This document shows positions 1-7,297 of a stretch of 19,544 nucleotides of DNA, piece after piece; position 1 is the first letter of the stretch, and each line of letters starts with the position of its first letter. The position numbers and the translations under genes were made by a program. The notes beneath the pieces were generated by a model. The model did no database searches, had not been told where the DNA came from, and was given only the letters and a program-made list of their open reading frames with translations. Origin of the DNA: an uncultured Clostridia bacterium (GTDB lineage Bacteria; Bacillota; Clostridia; TANB77; CAG-508); NCBI GenBank assembly GCA_947628395.1, contig CANQZP010000020.1, positions 1 through 19,544 on the forward strand. The letters are read 5' to 3'.

Positions 1-1267
1 TACTATGTCCTCCTATTGAAACGTTGCCATTAATAGGGGATAAAAGGCCGCAAATAAGACTTACTAATGTGGATTTTCCAGAACCGTTAACGCCTACAAG
101 AGCAATTTTTTCTCCGGAGCGAATAGTTAGATTTATATCATCTAATATAACTCTATCTGAATTTTTAAACGAGTAACTAACATTGTTTAAAACTATGTCC
201 GGACAGCTAATTGTTTCATCAAAATTACCCTTTGAATTTCTATTGATTTTGTCAGGGAATTCTATAAAACTACGATAATCACTTAATGCATAAGATGTAG
301 TAATTACAGTTTGAGCATTAGAAACAACTGAAGACAACCAGTTACCAAAACCAGTTATTGCCGCAAAATACAATGTTAAGTCTCCAATAGAAATCTGTTT
401 TGCAGGATCGGAGGATAAAAAGCGCGAGATCAAATAGGCATATGCTAAGCCGTCACGGGCAAGAATTAACAAGCCTTCAATGAATAATAAAAGACCCTGT
501 TTTGTTACTACTTTTCTTTCAAGCGAGGCGTTTTTAGAGATAAGCATGCTGTAGATTTTTTTCAGCCATCCGGACATCGTGAAAATACGTATATCTTTTG
601 CAAAGCCTACATCTCGTGTTATTTGAATTATATATCTGATTTGTTTAAATACGGTTGAACGTTCATTCTTAGAACTATTGATTACCTTGTTGATTCGAAC
701 CATTAAAAGGGAATCCAAAAAATATGTAAGTATTAAAGCTAAAATTATCAGCGGATTTAATCGCATAAGTATTGCTGTAAATGATAAAAATCCTAGCATA
801 TTTGAAAAGAATTCTATGACTCCGGGGAAAAAGCCAGTCAATGTGCTTCCGAGACCGCCTTCAATTGACTGGATCGCCTTTTCATGAGAGGTTTTTCCAA
901 TAGGCGAAATATAGTTTTCATAATCCATGTCCATGGTCTTATGGTTGATCTTTTGCCGAAAATAGAAGCTTCTCAGTTTCAATGTCTCCATTGTCACATT
1001 GTAATCGATACGCATTTTGCCTATGTCGGATACGGTTATAATGCATGACATTGCAACAATGGCTATAGCGGTTAAATATAACTCGCGCCCTTGTTCCAAT
1101 GAATCAAAAATTATTTTAGGTATGAGAATTCCCAATACTGCGGAGAGCGGCTTTAGCGGAACTTGAATGAAAGACATAATTATCAGTGACTTTTTATGCT
1201 CCCAGTATTCCCGTAGGATATAGATGAAATTTTCCATCAAACGAAGCTTCTTGTTTTTCTTTTTCAT
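1..1267 (-). CDS. ABC transporter ATP-binding/permease protein, lasso exporter (D), partial
   Basis: A TMD-NBD half-transporter that probably exports the mature lasso peptide and gives the producer immunity. Reading from the ATG at 1267 (preceded by AGGAAGG) the frame is open to the window edge, giving about 422 residues. An N-terminal multi-span membrane domain fills roughly residues 20-330. The nucleotide-binding domain follows, with Walker A GVNGSGKST near residues 395-403. The Walker B, signature and H-loop lie beyond position 1, so catalytic completeness cannot be judged. It sits 175 nt downstream of the cyclase gene, the usual last position of a lasso operon. The membrane domain resembles that of the transporter at 11898-13673 (LIPKIIFDS versus LIPKIIIDS; a shared 'ARD..' segment and an 'LYF' segment), so the two are related. 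The family call is firm; the substrate is inferred from context. Confidence 0.9.
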   Translation of the reverse strand, partial: MKKKNKKLRLMENFIYILREYWEHKKSLIIMSFIQVPLKPLSAVLGILIPKIIFDSLEQGRELYLTAIAIVAMSCIITVSDIGKMRIDYNVTMETLKLRSFYFRQKINHKTMDMDYENYISPIGKTSHEKAIQSIEGGLGSTLTGFFPGVIEFFSNMLGFLSFTAILMRLNPLIILALILTYFLDSLLMVRINKVINSSKNERSTVFKQIRYIIQITRDVGFAKDIRIFTMSGWLKKIYSMLISKNASLERKVVTKQGLLLFIEGLLILARDGLAYAYLISRFLSSDPAKQISIGDLTLYFAAITGFGNWLSSVVSNAQTVITTSYALSDYRSFIEFPDKINRNSKGNFDETISCPDIVLNNVSYSFKNSDRVILDDINLTIRSGEKIALVGVNGSGKSTLVSLICGLLSPINGNVSIGGHS

Positions 1268-1442
1268 AATATTCGCCTTCCTAAATGTAAATTTTTGAGT
1301 AGTATTCCCCTTATAATTCTATTTAGGCATTTATTCAATAGCAATAACTTATTTATTGAATGCAATTCCACTTTCAATAGAATGATTCCAAATCGAATTA
1401 TTGGCTTACTTTATTATTTATTTCATTCTACATAAGCCGAAC

Positions 1443-3077
1443 TTACTCGTATTCTTTTCTATTGTTTCTTTCAAACCAATCCTCTATTAACAAAGATGGA
1501 ATCAAGGTGGTTTTATTTCTGTCTAATGCATATAAATCCTTTTCACGACTTATTTTATTAATATAATTCAAATCTAATATTCCATTTTTAACTAAATAAC
1601 TATCTTCATTAAACCTTTCCAATAAAACAGTTGATTGTGGAATAAATGTTTTTGTTATCATATAATTCATGTTCGATGGATAACTTCGTGATACTATGCT
1701 ATGAGGAAGTTTATCTATCATTGCGTGACGTAATGCAATTTTATTAATCATAAAGCCTGCATAATAATGCTTAGTATACTTTTTAGGCATATAATAGGCT
1801 AAAGACAAATAATCTTGGTTTAAAAATGGCGAACACCAACTGATATTATACAAATCAACAAAATTAGTCTTATAGCAATAATGATATGTGTTCATATGAG
1901 GAATGTTATGATTTTTCAAGTGATTAACGATTTGCTCCCTAGCAAAAGGAGTGAATATCTCATTTTTTCTCGGTATGGATACATTTTTGATTTTGCTAAG
2001 TCCTTGATTATATAATACAATACCCCTCGTAATTTTATCCCATGTTTGAACATTTAGATTCAAGCTTGGTTCAAAGCGATTTAAACGTTTTGTTTGAATT
2101 AGCTCTGCATATTCACCAGTAAATATTATATCGCTCCCATTTTCTTTAGATAAGTCAAATACCAGTTCAATCCAACTGGACAGAGGATTAAAATATGGAA
2201 AATGTGTTGACTGATTTTTTGGGAATAGATAATTATAAGGTTGCTCATCAACATTCAATTGTATTATTTCTTTTCCAAACATATGGGCAATTTCTCTTGA
2301 AAAATTCGCCTCATTAACTTCGCTGTTCGACGAACCCCAAGTATAAAAATCAGCATCAATATTTAAGTCATACAAGCATCGAGCAATTGTAGCGGAATCG
2401 ATTCCACCACTTAGCAGCAACGAGCATTTCTTTTTGTCTTTTACTATTGTTCGAACATAGTTGAGAACAGAGCTGTAAAGTACTTCTCCAATTTCATTAA
2501 TTGAAGTTCCAAATGGAATAGGATTATTTAATCGTAACGCATGATTGAGTATTCTACACTTGCCATTATCAATAATTAAGGCACAATTAGCTTTAAGCAC
2601 ATTGAGATTACGATATATGTTGACCTGTTCTCCATAGCAAAGGAGAGGCAAACTATCAATATTGATATCTTTCATTCCAACAAGTAGATAATGCAGGTTT
2701 GAAACGAATACTGTTTGATTCTCAAATTTCCAAAAACATTCGAATTGTGAAGCAATACTATTATAAATTATTACTTTGTCAGAACGCCCAAAAGCCAACA
2801 CATAGTCTCCTATTATTTTGGAAAAGCCAGAGAAATCTTGTTTTTTTAATGCTTTTTCGAAAATGCTTTCTATATCGGCTTGGTCAACAAAATCAATTGC
2901 ATAAATATTACCGCTAACGAACACAAAATCAACATTCGAAAGCATCCAATTAGAATTATTGCTTAATTCTGAAACTACAGAACTATTAATTTGCGTGAAT
3001 TTATTATTTTGAGCATTATTAGGGGTCAATGATTTTTGGATATAAAACCCATCGCCTTTTTTTGGAATAAATTTCAT
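1443..3077 (-). CDS. Asparagine synthetase-like lasso peptide cyclase (C protein)
   Basis: Lasso macrolactam synthetase. In this family the enzyme adenylates the side-chain carboxylate of an Asp/Glu in the core and joins it to the core N-terminal amine, in complex with B1/B2. The 544-aa protein has an N-terminal glutaminase-like fold (about 1-190) without the Met-Cys nucleophile of true AsnB, as expected for lasso cyclases. The C-terminal synthetase domain has the pyrophosphate-binding SGGIDS at 223-228. The second ATP/Mg motif, GDGGDEL in AsnB, appears here only as TGEYAEL (320-326). The conserved Asp is replaced by Ala, a divergence worth noting. The gene starts 2 nt after the B2 stop, with AAGGGA upstream of the ATG. 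A glutamine-dependent asparagine synthetase is unlikely, because the nucleophile is absent and the neighbours are lasso genes. Confidence 0.92.
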   Translation of the reverse strand: MKFIPKKGDGFYIQKSLTPNNAQNNKFTQINSSVVSELSNNSNWMLSNVDFVFVSGNIYAIDFVDQADIESIFEKALKKQDFSGFSKIIGDYVLAFGRSDKVIIYNSIASQFECFWKFENQTVFVSNLHYLLVGMKDINIDSLPLLCYGEQVNIYRNLNVLKANCALIIDNGKCRILNHALRLNNPIPFGTSINEIGEVLYSSVLNYVRTIVKDKKKCSLLLSGGIDSATIARCLYDLNIDADFYTWGSSNSEVNEANFSREIAHMFGKEIIQLNVDEQPYNYLFPKNQSTHFPYFNPLSSWIELVFDLSKENGSDIIFTGEYAELIQTKRLNRFEPSLNLNVQTWDKITRGIVLYNQGLSKIKNVSIPRKNEIFTPFAREQIVNHLKNHNIPHMNTYHYCYKTNFVDLYNISWCSPFLNQDYLSLAYYMPKKYTKHYYAGFMINKIALRHAMIDKLPHSIVSRSYPSNMNYMITKTFIPQSTVLLERFNEDSYLVKNGILDLNYINKISREKDLYALDRNKTTLIPSLLIEDWFERNNRKEYE

Positions 3078-3079
3078 TT

Positions 3080-3556
3080 TTATTTTCCCTTCAAACAGAA
3101 ATTATTTTTATGAACGACTATTAACATTTCCTTTGTTCCAACTATTCCATTTACACAAGTACCATCGATTTCTAACCATGCATGAAATATGTAGTCCCCG
3201 CCCATATAGTTTCTGTGTTTTCCTATCAAAAGGCTATGCTCATATCCAAGGCTTAACAGTATCGTGGATAGAGCGAGGGAATTTTCTAAACAATTATCAG
3301 ATAGAGAAAGTATTTTTGAGATACGATTACTAAGAATAACGATTCTTCGTGCATTATACACGGCATTTTGTTTTTCTAAACAAAGAACTTTATTACAAGA
3401 GAATTTGTTTATATATTTAACTGTTTCTTTTAAACCCATTTTTTTATAGATTGCTCTAATCTTCAGGGATCTCACATATGCAACTATATATCGCATAAAA
3501 TTTATTTTTACTGTTTTAGGCTTGAATCCTTTTCCATAAATTATGTCAATGCACAT
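3080..3556 (-). CDS. Lasso leader peptidase B2 (transglutaminase-like cysteine protease)
   Basis: Cuts the leader from the precursor to free the core N-terminus for cyclisation, working with the B1 leader-binding protein. With the start chosen here it is 158 aa. The family Cys-His-Asp triad is visible: Cys89 in DNCLENSLAL, His125 in FHAWLEIDG and Asp131. The spacing and the hydrophobic LLSLGYEHSLLIG stretch after the Cys match bacterial B2 proteins (Transglut_core3 type). I chose the ATG at 3556 because AAGGAT lies 6 nt upstream of it. The in-frame GTG at 3568 would overlap the kinase gene and has no ribosome site. The ATG lies one base after the kinase stop, indicating coupling. Length is typical for a stand-alone B2. 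Confidence 0.92.
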   Translation of the reverse strand: MCIDIIYGKGFKPKTVKINFMRYIVAYVRSLKIRAIYKKMGLKETVKYINKFSCNKVLCLEKQNAVYNARRIVILSNRISKILSLSDNCLENSLALSTILLSLGYEHSLLIGKHRNYMGGDYIFHAWLEIDGTCVNGIVGTKEMLIVVHKNNFCLKGK

Positions 3557-3557
3557 T

Positions 3558-4544
3558 CTATCCTTCACTTATTTGACACATCCTTTTGTATAAACTATTA
3601 ATATTGCAATCTCCAGAGTAAACAACCAGATTGGCAGATATAGTACTGCAAAACTTTTTTAGCAAGCGGTAGCGTTCCTTAGTGAACTTGCTTGGCACAT
3701 TTGCTTGCCGTGACAAAATCAGCTTTATTAGTTCATCAGGTTTAATTTCTTGGATTATTGTATTATCCAAATCGCCATTAACTTTTCGATCAAGTAAGAA
3801 TACATGTTTTGGTTGAACATTTGTCGGTTTAGGTGAATTATCTAAAAAATATATTTTGCTACTGGTTTCATATAACTTTACATATTCTGAAGTATTCAAA
3901 AAATCATTCATACTGTTTTTTATGTAACCATTTCCTGAATTAATTGGATACAGTTGTAAAGTATCTTTGAATGCTATTGAAAACACATCGTCGCATATTT
4001 TTTTGCACGGGGTCTGTATGGAAAGTTTCTGCGTTATAGTGCTTTTGCCCGAGCCGGAATTCCCTATGAACATAAAACCTGTAGAATTTAATGAAACTAC
4101 GGCACCGTGATAGAATGCGCTTTCATATTTGGGGGAAGATAAACATAAAATGTCTAAAATACAAATATGAAAAATATTTCTCGCATAGAATTTTTCTTCA
4201 TTTATGTACCAAACAGCCTTTTCATTAAATCGATCATATTTTCCGAGCAAATTACCCCCAACAAAATAGTAACAATCAAACTCTTTATCAAAAAAAAGAT
4301 TATATGCTTTCAATTCAAATCTATTAAATGTTTCCTTTTTTTCTTGGATCTTTGCCCAAAGAAGTATACTTCCATCTTTTTCGCAATCAGTTATGATTTC
4401 GATATCTAACCTCGGCTTCTCTGATTTCATATTAATTCTATAGCAGAAAGGTTGCATTTGGCTGTGAATAGAAGCACTCGCTTTTAGATTGATTGAAAAA
4501 TTAGCTATATCATAACGAATAGTTTCTCTTTGTATTGTATTCAT
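3558..4544 (-). CDS. HPr kinase/phosphorylase-like lasso peptide kinase
   Basis: HPrK-fold P-loop kinase of the group found in firmicute lasso clusters; the paeninodin homologue phosphorylates the C-terminal Ser of its precursor. The 328-aa protein has the motif block FYHGAVV (145-151) leading into the Walker A GNSGSGKST (161-169), and a DD pair (185-186) in KICDDV. The N-terminal half, about residues 1-140, resembles no domain I can name. Its ATG overlaps the B1 stop (ATGA), so translation is coupled. The oddity is the substrate: the predicted core here ends in Phe, not Ser, so the acceptor residue is unclear (Thr10, Ser14 and Ser17 of the core are candidates) or the kinase may do something else. 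The family call is strong; the target is unknown. Confidence 0.88.
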   Translation of the reverse strand: MNTIQRETIRYDIANFSINLKASASIHSQMQPFCYRINMKSEKPRLDIEIITDCEKDGSILLWAKIQEKKETFNRFELKAYNLFFDKEFDCYYFVGGNLLGKYDRFNEKAVWYINEEKFYARNIFHICILDILCLSSPKYESAFYHGAVVSLNSTGFMFIGNSGSGKSTITQKLSIQTPCKKICDDVFSIAFKDTLQLYPINSGNGYIKNSMNDFLNTSEYVKLYETSSKIYFLDNSPKPTNVQPKHVFLLDRKVNGDLDNTIIQEIKPDELIKLILSRQANVPSKFTKERYRLLKKFCSTISANLVVYSGDCNINSLYKRMCQISEG

Positions 4545-4801
4545 GACTGGACAACTATTACACCTTTCTTTATCATCTGACTCTCAAAGGATTTTATATC
4601 ATTTAAAACAGTATCTTCGGGTATATCGTATTCAGCGGTGATTTCATTTTGAATCTCTATAATACTTTTATTTTCAATCAATCCAGAAAGAATAATATTG
4701 GCAACTTCATTTAATTCAAAAAACTCACCATTATTAAGATCAATAATCACGGCACTTTCACGGTCGTATTCAAATTCCTGTTCACTTGCTAATTTATACA
4801 T
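4541..4801 (-). CDS. PqqD-like lasso leader-binding protein (B1, RRE)
   Basis: Stand-alone RiPP recognition element, expected to bind the precursor leader (its Tyr -17 and Pro -14) and deliver it to B2 and C. The 86-residue protein shows the PqqD pattern: a first strand rich in acidic/aromatic residues (EFEYDRESAVIIDLNNGEFFELNEVANIIL) followed by a winged-helix region with an EYDIPEDTVLNDIKSF helix. (That first string is one motif seen in two parts: EFEYDRESAVIIDLNNGE and FFELNEVANIIL.) I prefer the ATG at 4801 because GAGG lies 9 nt upstream; the in-frame ATG at 4816 has no ribosome site. It is the first gene after the 518-nt gap and terminator that separate it from the precursor gene. B1 is split from B2, as usual in Firmicutes. 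Confidence 0.88.
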   Translation of the reverse strand: MYKLASEQEFEYDRESAVIIDLNNGEFFELNEVANIILSGLIENKSIIEIQNEITAEYDIPEDTVLNDIKSFESQMIKKGVIVVQS

Positions 4802-5334
4802 AAACTTCAACCTCATATAATAATATTGGCAGATAGCTTAACGTGTTCTGCCTAGTTCACATTTTCAATTATAAAATTATAACTCTGGGATTGGTGTAAA
4901 TATAAAAGTGGGAAAATCTCAGAAAAGTGGTACTATAACACAATAGTATAATTACTTTTAGCCAGCTGATTATTAGATAGATAGTTAGTAAAAGCTTAAT
5001 TCCCTTTAAAAGAAATATATTAAAACATTGATATAACTCTACTATATTACCAACTCGACATTTTGTATTTGATTTAAACTTTGAAAAAGGCTGGTCTCCC
5101 GGTTACCGAAAGACCAACCCCCCTGATGATAAACTCAGATTAGGGTTCAGTATCCCTCTCTAAGCAACAGGTTTTCAAAAGCTTTAAGTAAAACTATTTA
5201 GATTGCACTGATAAAACTACACCTATTTATGTTTCCTTTAAGCCTTCTTCCCTCTTAACTGATCTCATTAGACTTTAATACATGATGCCAATTAATTGCT
5301 AAAGTTTTTGTATTATTTCTAATGACTCAGATTA
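4802..5334. other. Intergenic region between lasso precursor and B1
   Basis: About 530 bases without a convincing gene. It holds the intrinsic terminator described separately (5083-5119). A short inverted repeat, TACTAT at 4931-4936 and ATAGTA at 4943-4948, could be a protein-binding site. Reading leftward, a TATAAT-like hexamer appears in the stretch around 4868-4880, but I cannot pair it with a -35 at good spacing, so a separate promoter for B1-kinase-B2-C-D is possible but not shown. No second precursor is visible; the only small minus-strand frames are under 15 codons. Confidence 0.5.
5083..5119 (-). terminator. Intrinsic terminator between precursor and B1
   Basis: On the minus strand the RNA forms a stem of about 14 pairs (plus-strand 5089-5102 against 5106-5119; three G-U wobbles) closed by a very short loop and followed by five U residues (plus-strand A at 5084-5088). 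It lies about 215 nt after the precursor stop. Leaky termination here would give much more precursor mRNA than enzyme mRNA, a common arrangement in lasso clusters. Confidence 0.8.
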
Positions 5335-5499
5335 TTAAAAAGGGAAATACAATGAATCGGGGGAATAGTTTACAGTTTCCTGCGTATCCCCATTGATGCT
5401 AGATCCAGTAAGTTCAGAAATAGAACCTAACGAAATCATTTCGGGACTTACATAAAGTTTCTTCATGCTCTGTAATGTAACAATGAAAATGGGATTCAT
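5335..5499 (-). CDS. Lasso peptide precursor (A), 54 aa
   Basis: Precursor of the lasso peptide. The ATG at 5499 follows a strong AAGGAGGG site; the frame is open further upstream, but those starts lack a ribosome site. The leader (residues 1-32) carries Tyr16, Pro19, Gly25 and Thr31. Numbered from the cleavage site these are -17, -14, -8 and -2, matching the Y..P and penultimate Thr rules of lasso leaders; Met replaces the usual Leu at -12. The core is residues 33-54: the ring segment SSINGDTQE, with the isopeptide predicted between the Ser1 amine and the Glu9 side chain, and the tail TVNYSPDSLYFPF. Tyr19 and Phe20 are the likely bulky plugs. Most lasso cores start with Gly; Ser1 is rarer. 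If cleavage were one residue earlier (Gly first), Asp7 would be an unusual acceptor and Thr would move to -1, so I favour Ser1/Glu9. Confidence 0.88.
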   Translation of the reverse strand: MNPIFIVTLQSMKKLYVSPEMISLGSISELTGSSINGDTQETVNYSPDSLYFPF

Positions 5500-5611
5500 T
5501 ATTACCCTCCTTTCATAAAATAATAGGCAGCCCATTTCTACCTTATAAACAATTATTAATTGCTCAATAAATCTGCAATTAATTGGCATTTTAATTAACA
5601 AGCATAAGTTA

Positions 5612-6673
5612 TCATTTTTTAGAGATGATCGAGTTGAACTCTTTCCACGTTTTTTCTGAATCGACTGACAACTTAGCCTTTTCATAATATTGCATAATTA
5701 TTGGAACTTTCCTATAGTCCCCTAATATTAACTCCTCTGCACTTAAATCTATCACACTTGTAAACAAGTCTTTCCAACTAAAACTAGCTTGCTTTGCAGC
5801 TTCGAAAGAGTTTTCAAATACTTGTTTTGGAATCATATTTTCGAAAATTCCATTGAACATTTTTATAAAAAGAGTGACTGCAGGTGTGATATCATATTCT
5901 TTTGCCCGCTCTGTAAACAAATCCCAATTGATTTTCTCATTATTTATGATTTGTGCGACATCATAGATTTTTTGTAAATTAACTGACAATTTATTGTCGT
6001 ATAGGTCAATATAGCTTAAATGATTAATAGCGTGCGCTATTAGATATAGCAGGTTGTCTTCTGGAGAAAGGATATAAAAACATAAAGATCCATATTCTTT
6101 TGCCACAGCTTCAGAAATCATCCGGTCAATATTAAAGGAAGTATTTAAGCGGTTATTGTTAATATTTGTGTGAACCTCTACTATACTAGAGTTTCCTTTC
6201 TGTAATCGTAAGTGTTTATTATTATTTGTATACAGATTTCTCATTAAAGATACTACAAAATCACCATGTATGATTTTCCTATATAATCCTTGCCGTGATA
6301 CTAATGTATATCCATTCTTTTTCATGCTTTTATAAAATGAAAAGCCAATTTTTTTATTGATTAATATATCTATGTCACCATATAGCCTAGTGTATTTTTG
6401 AGGGTAATATGCACATTGCAAAAAATACCCCTTGAGTCCTATAAAGGCGCCATTAGTTTTTTGGATATCTAGAATTTGCTGTTCAACTTTTTTATTGAAA
6501 TATCTTTGTAACTTTAATCCTGATTCTATTTTCAACTTGGTTTTATGGTTAACTATAGAATCGTCCAACATTAGTAAAATGAAATTCAAATTTTCACTGA
6601 TATAATTTATAAAATATTCATTATTGATCAAGGTTGTTTCACAATATTTGGCTATTATTACTGCGTTATCCAT
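5612..6673 (-). CDS. Nucleotidyltransferase-fold protein (NTP_transf_5-like), lasso-associated
   Basis: A 353-aa member of the nucleotidyltransferase family often found in firmicute lasso and other RiPP clusters; its reaction is not established. The sequence shows GLKGYFLQ (79-86) followed by RLYGDIDILI (97-106), with the paired metal-binding acidic residues Asp100 and Asp102. A probable third acidic residue is Glu166 in IVEVHTN. The C-terminal half is mostly helical, with LSPEDNLLYLIAHAINHLSYI (202-222, one conserved block) and an INW/KMFN/IP signature shared with the paralogue at 15658-16764. Start: ATG at 6673 behind AAGAAGGAA. It is the first gene of the leftward lasso transcription unit and lies 112 nt ahead of the precursor. 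It could adenylylate or otherwise tag the lasso peptide, or act on a sugar or nucleotide donor; this is open. Confidence 0.8.
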   Translation of the reverse strand: MDNAVIIAKYCETTLINNEYFINYISENLNFILLMLDDSIVNHKTKLKIESGLKLQRYFNKKVEQQILDIQKTNGAFIGLKGYFLQCAYYPQKYTRLYGDIDILINKKIGFSFYKSMKKNGYTLVSRQGLYRKIIHGDFVVSLMRNLYTNNNKHLRLQKGNSSIVEVHTNINNNRLNTSFNIDRMISEAVAKEYGSLCFYILSPEDNLLYLIAHAINHLSYIDLYDNKLSVNLQKIYDVAQIINNEKINWDLFTERAKEYDITPAVTLFIKMFNGIFENMIPKQVFENSFEAAKQASFSWKDLFTSVIDLSAEELILGDYRKVPIIMQYYEKAKLSVDSEKTWKEFNSIISKK

Positions 6674-7056
6674 ATATATTTCCTTCTTTTACAGAATTAT
6701 TGAATTGCAAGCAATCTAGTTTCGCATACAAGCTGTTTAATTAATTTTGACACTATTTATCACTATATTAAGACAATTAGTTACTTTTTTTGCTTTTTAT
6801 TTGCAAATATCCACATTCATATTGGAAAATCAAACAATCAGCCGTGTTTGTGCTTTCAGATGGTTATTCGTAATATTGTTTTGTTGTAATAAGTGTACAT
6901 TGCAGTAAATACTCCCACTCTAAATAAAAACATTCACTCAGATTAAAGAACTACCATGCTTAGTTTTTCCTTTTAAGCTCTTCATATTGGCGCTATTGAT
7001 ATTAATAATACACCCCACCTTTATACTGAATTTCGCTATAAAATGAAAGGGAAAAT
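6674..7056 (-). other. Long untranslated leader region ahead of the lasso operon
   Basis: About 380 bases between the candidate promoter near 7057-7122 and the nucleotidyltransferase ATG. No supported gene. Minus-strand open frames are 25 codons or fewer. One begins at the ATG at 6984 (MKSLKGKTKHGSSLI), about 30 nt downstream of a G-rich GGTGGGGTG stretch, but is too short to call. I see no strong hairpin with a U-tract. If the promoter is right, the mRNA has a long AT-rich leader. Confidence 0.4.
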
Positions 7057-7122
7057 AGTATAAAAGACAGTATAAAAGCAGGGTGAAACACCTAAAACAA
7101 ATGATAGTTGAACTATCAAAAT
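7057..7122 (-). promoter_or_regulatory. Candidate AgrA-type promoter of the lasso operon with 17-bp palindrome
   Basis: On the minus strand: a -10 TATACT (7069-7074), 17 nt, and a weak -35 TTTTAG (7092-7097). Four bases further upstream lies a perfect 17-bp palindrome, TGATAGTT-G-AACTATCA (7102-7118). The word ATTTTGATAGTT (minus strand of 7111-7122) is identical to 9901-9912 in the agrD promoter and sits at nearly the same distance from the -35 (13 versus 12 nt). A second TATACT lies at 7057-7062 because AGTATAAAAG is directly repeated every 12 bp on the plus strand (7057-7066, 7069-7078). A weak -35 with an upstream operator fits an activator-dependent promoter. This is inference from similarity. 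Confidence 0.5.
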
Positions 7123-7234
7123 CACAATAAATAAAACCTATGGATTAGTCAACATGAATGACATAATTATCGAAAATCAAGGCAAAAAAATTGAAAATCT
7201 AGTAATACTAGAGTTGTGTTTAGGCGAATTTTGT

Positions 7235-7275
7235 ATAAAAAATCCCTTTTGTCGAAAAAATCAACAAAAGGGATT
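7235..7275 (-). terminator. Intrinsic terminator of agrAC
   Basis: A perfect 12-bp inverted repeat (AATCCCTTTTGT at 7241-7252, ACAAAAGGGATT at 7264-7275), followed on the minus strand by a run of U (plus-strand A at 7237-7242). It begins 22 bases after the agrC stop and closes the leftward agr transcript before the lasso promoter region. Confidence 0.88.
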
Positions 7276-7297
7276 GGAGATAATGCTATTTTGCCTA

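Noticed and set aside
678..887. Plus-strand open frame inside the exporter gene.
   Set aside because: It is the opposite strand of a well-supported ABC transporter coding region and has no ribosome site. The same holds for the other opposite-strand frames inside the large genes.
5500..5685. N-terminal extension of the lasso precursor frame, which stays open to 5685 and would give a 116-aa protein.
   Set aside because: The strong AAGGAGGG directly before the ATG at 5499 and the usual leader length point to the short form; the extension overlaps the end of the nucleotidyltransferase gene.
7057..7078. AGTATAAAAG direct repeat every 12 bp considered as a possible iteron or CRISPR-like repeat.
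   Set aside because: Only two copies exist; they are better explained as duplicated -10 TATACT words on the minus strand.
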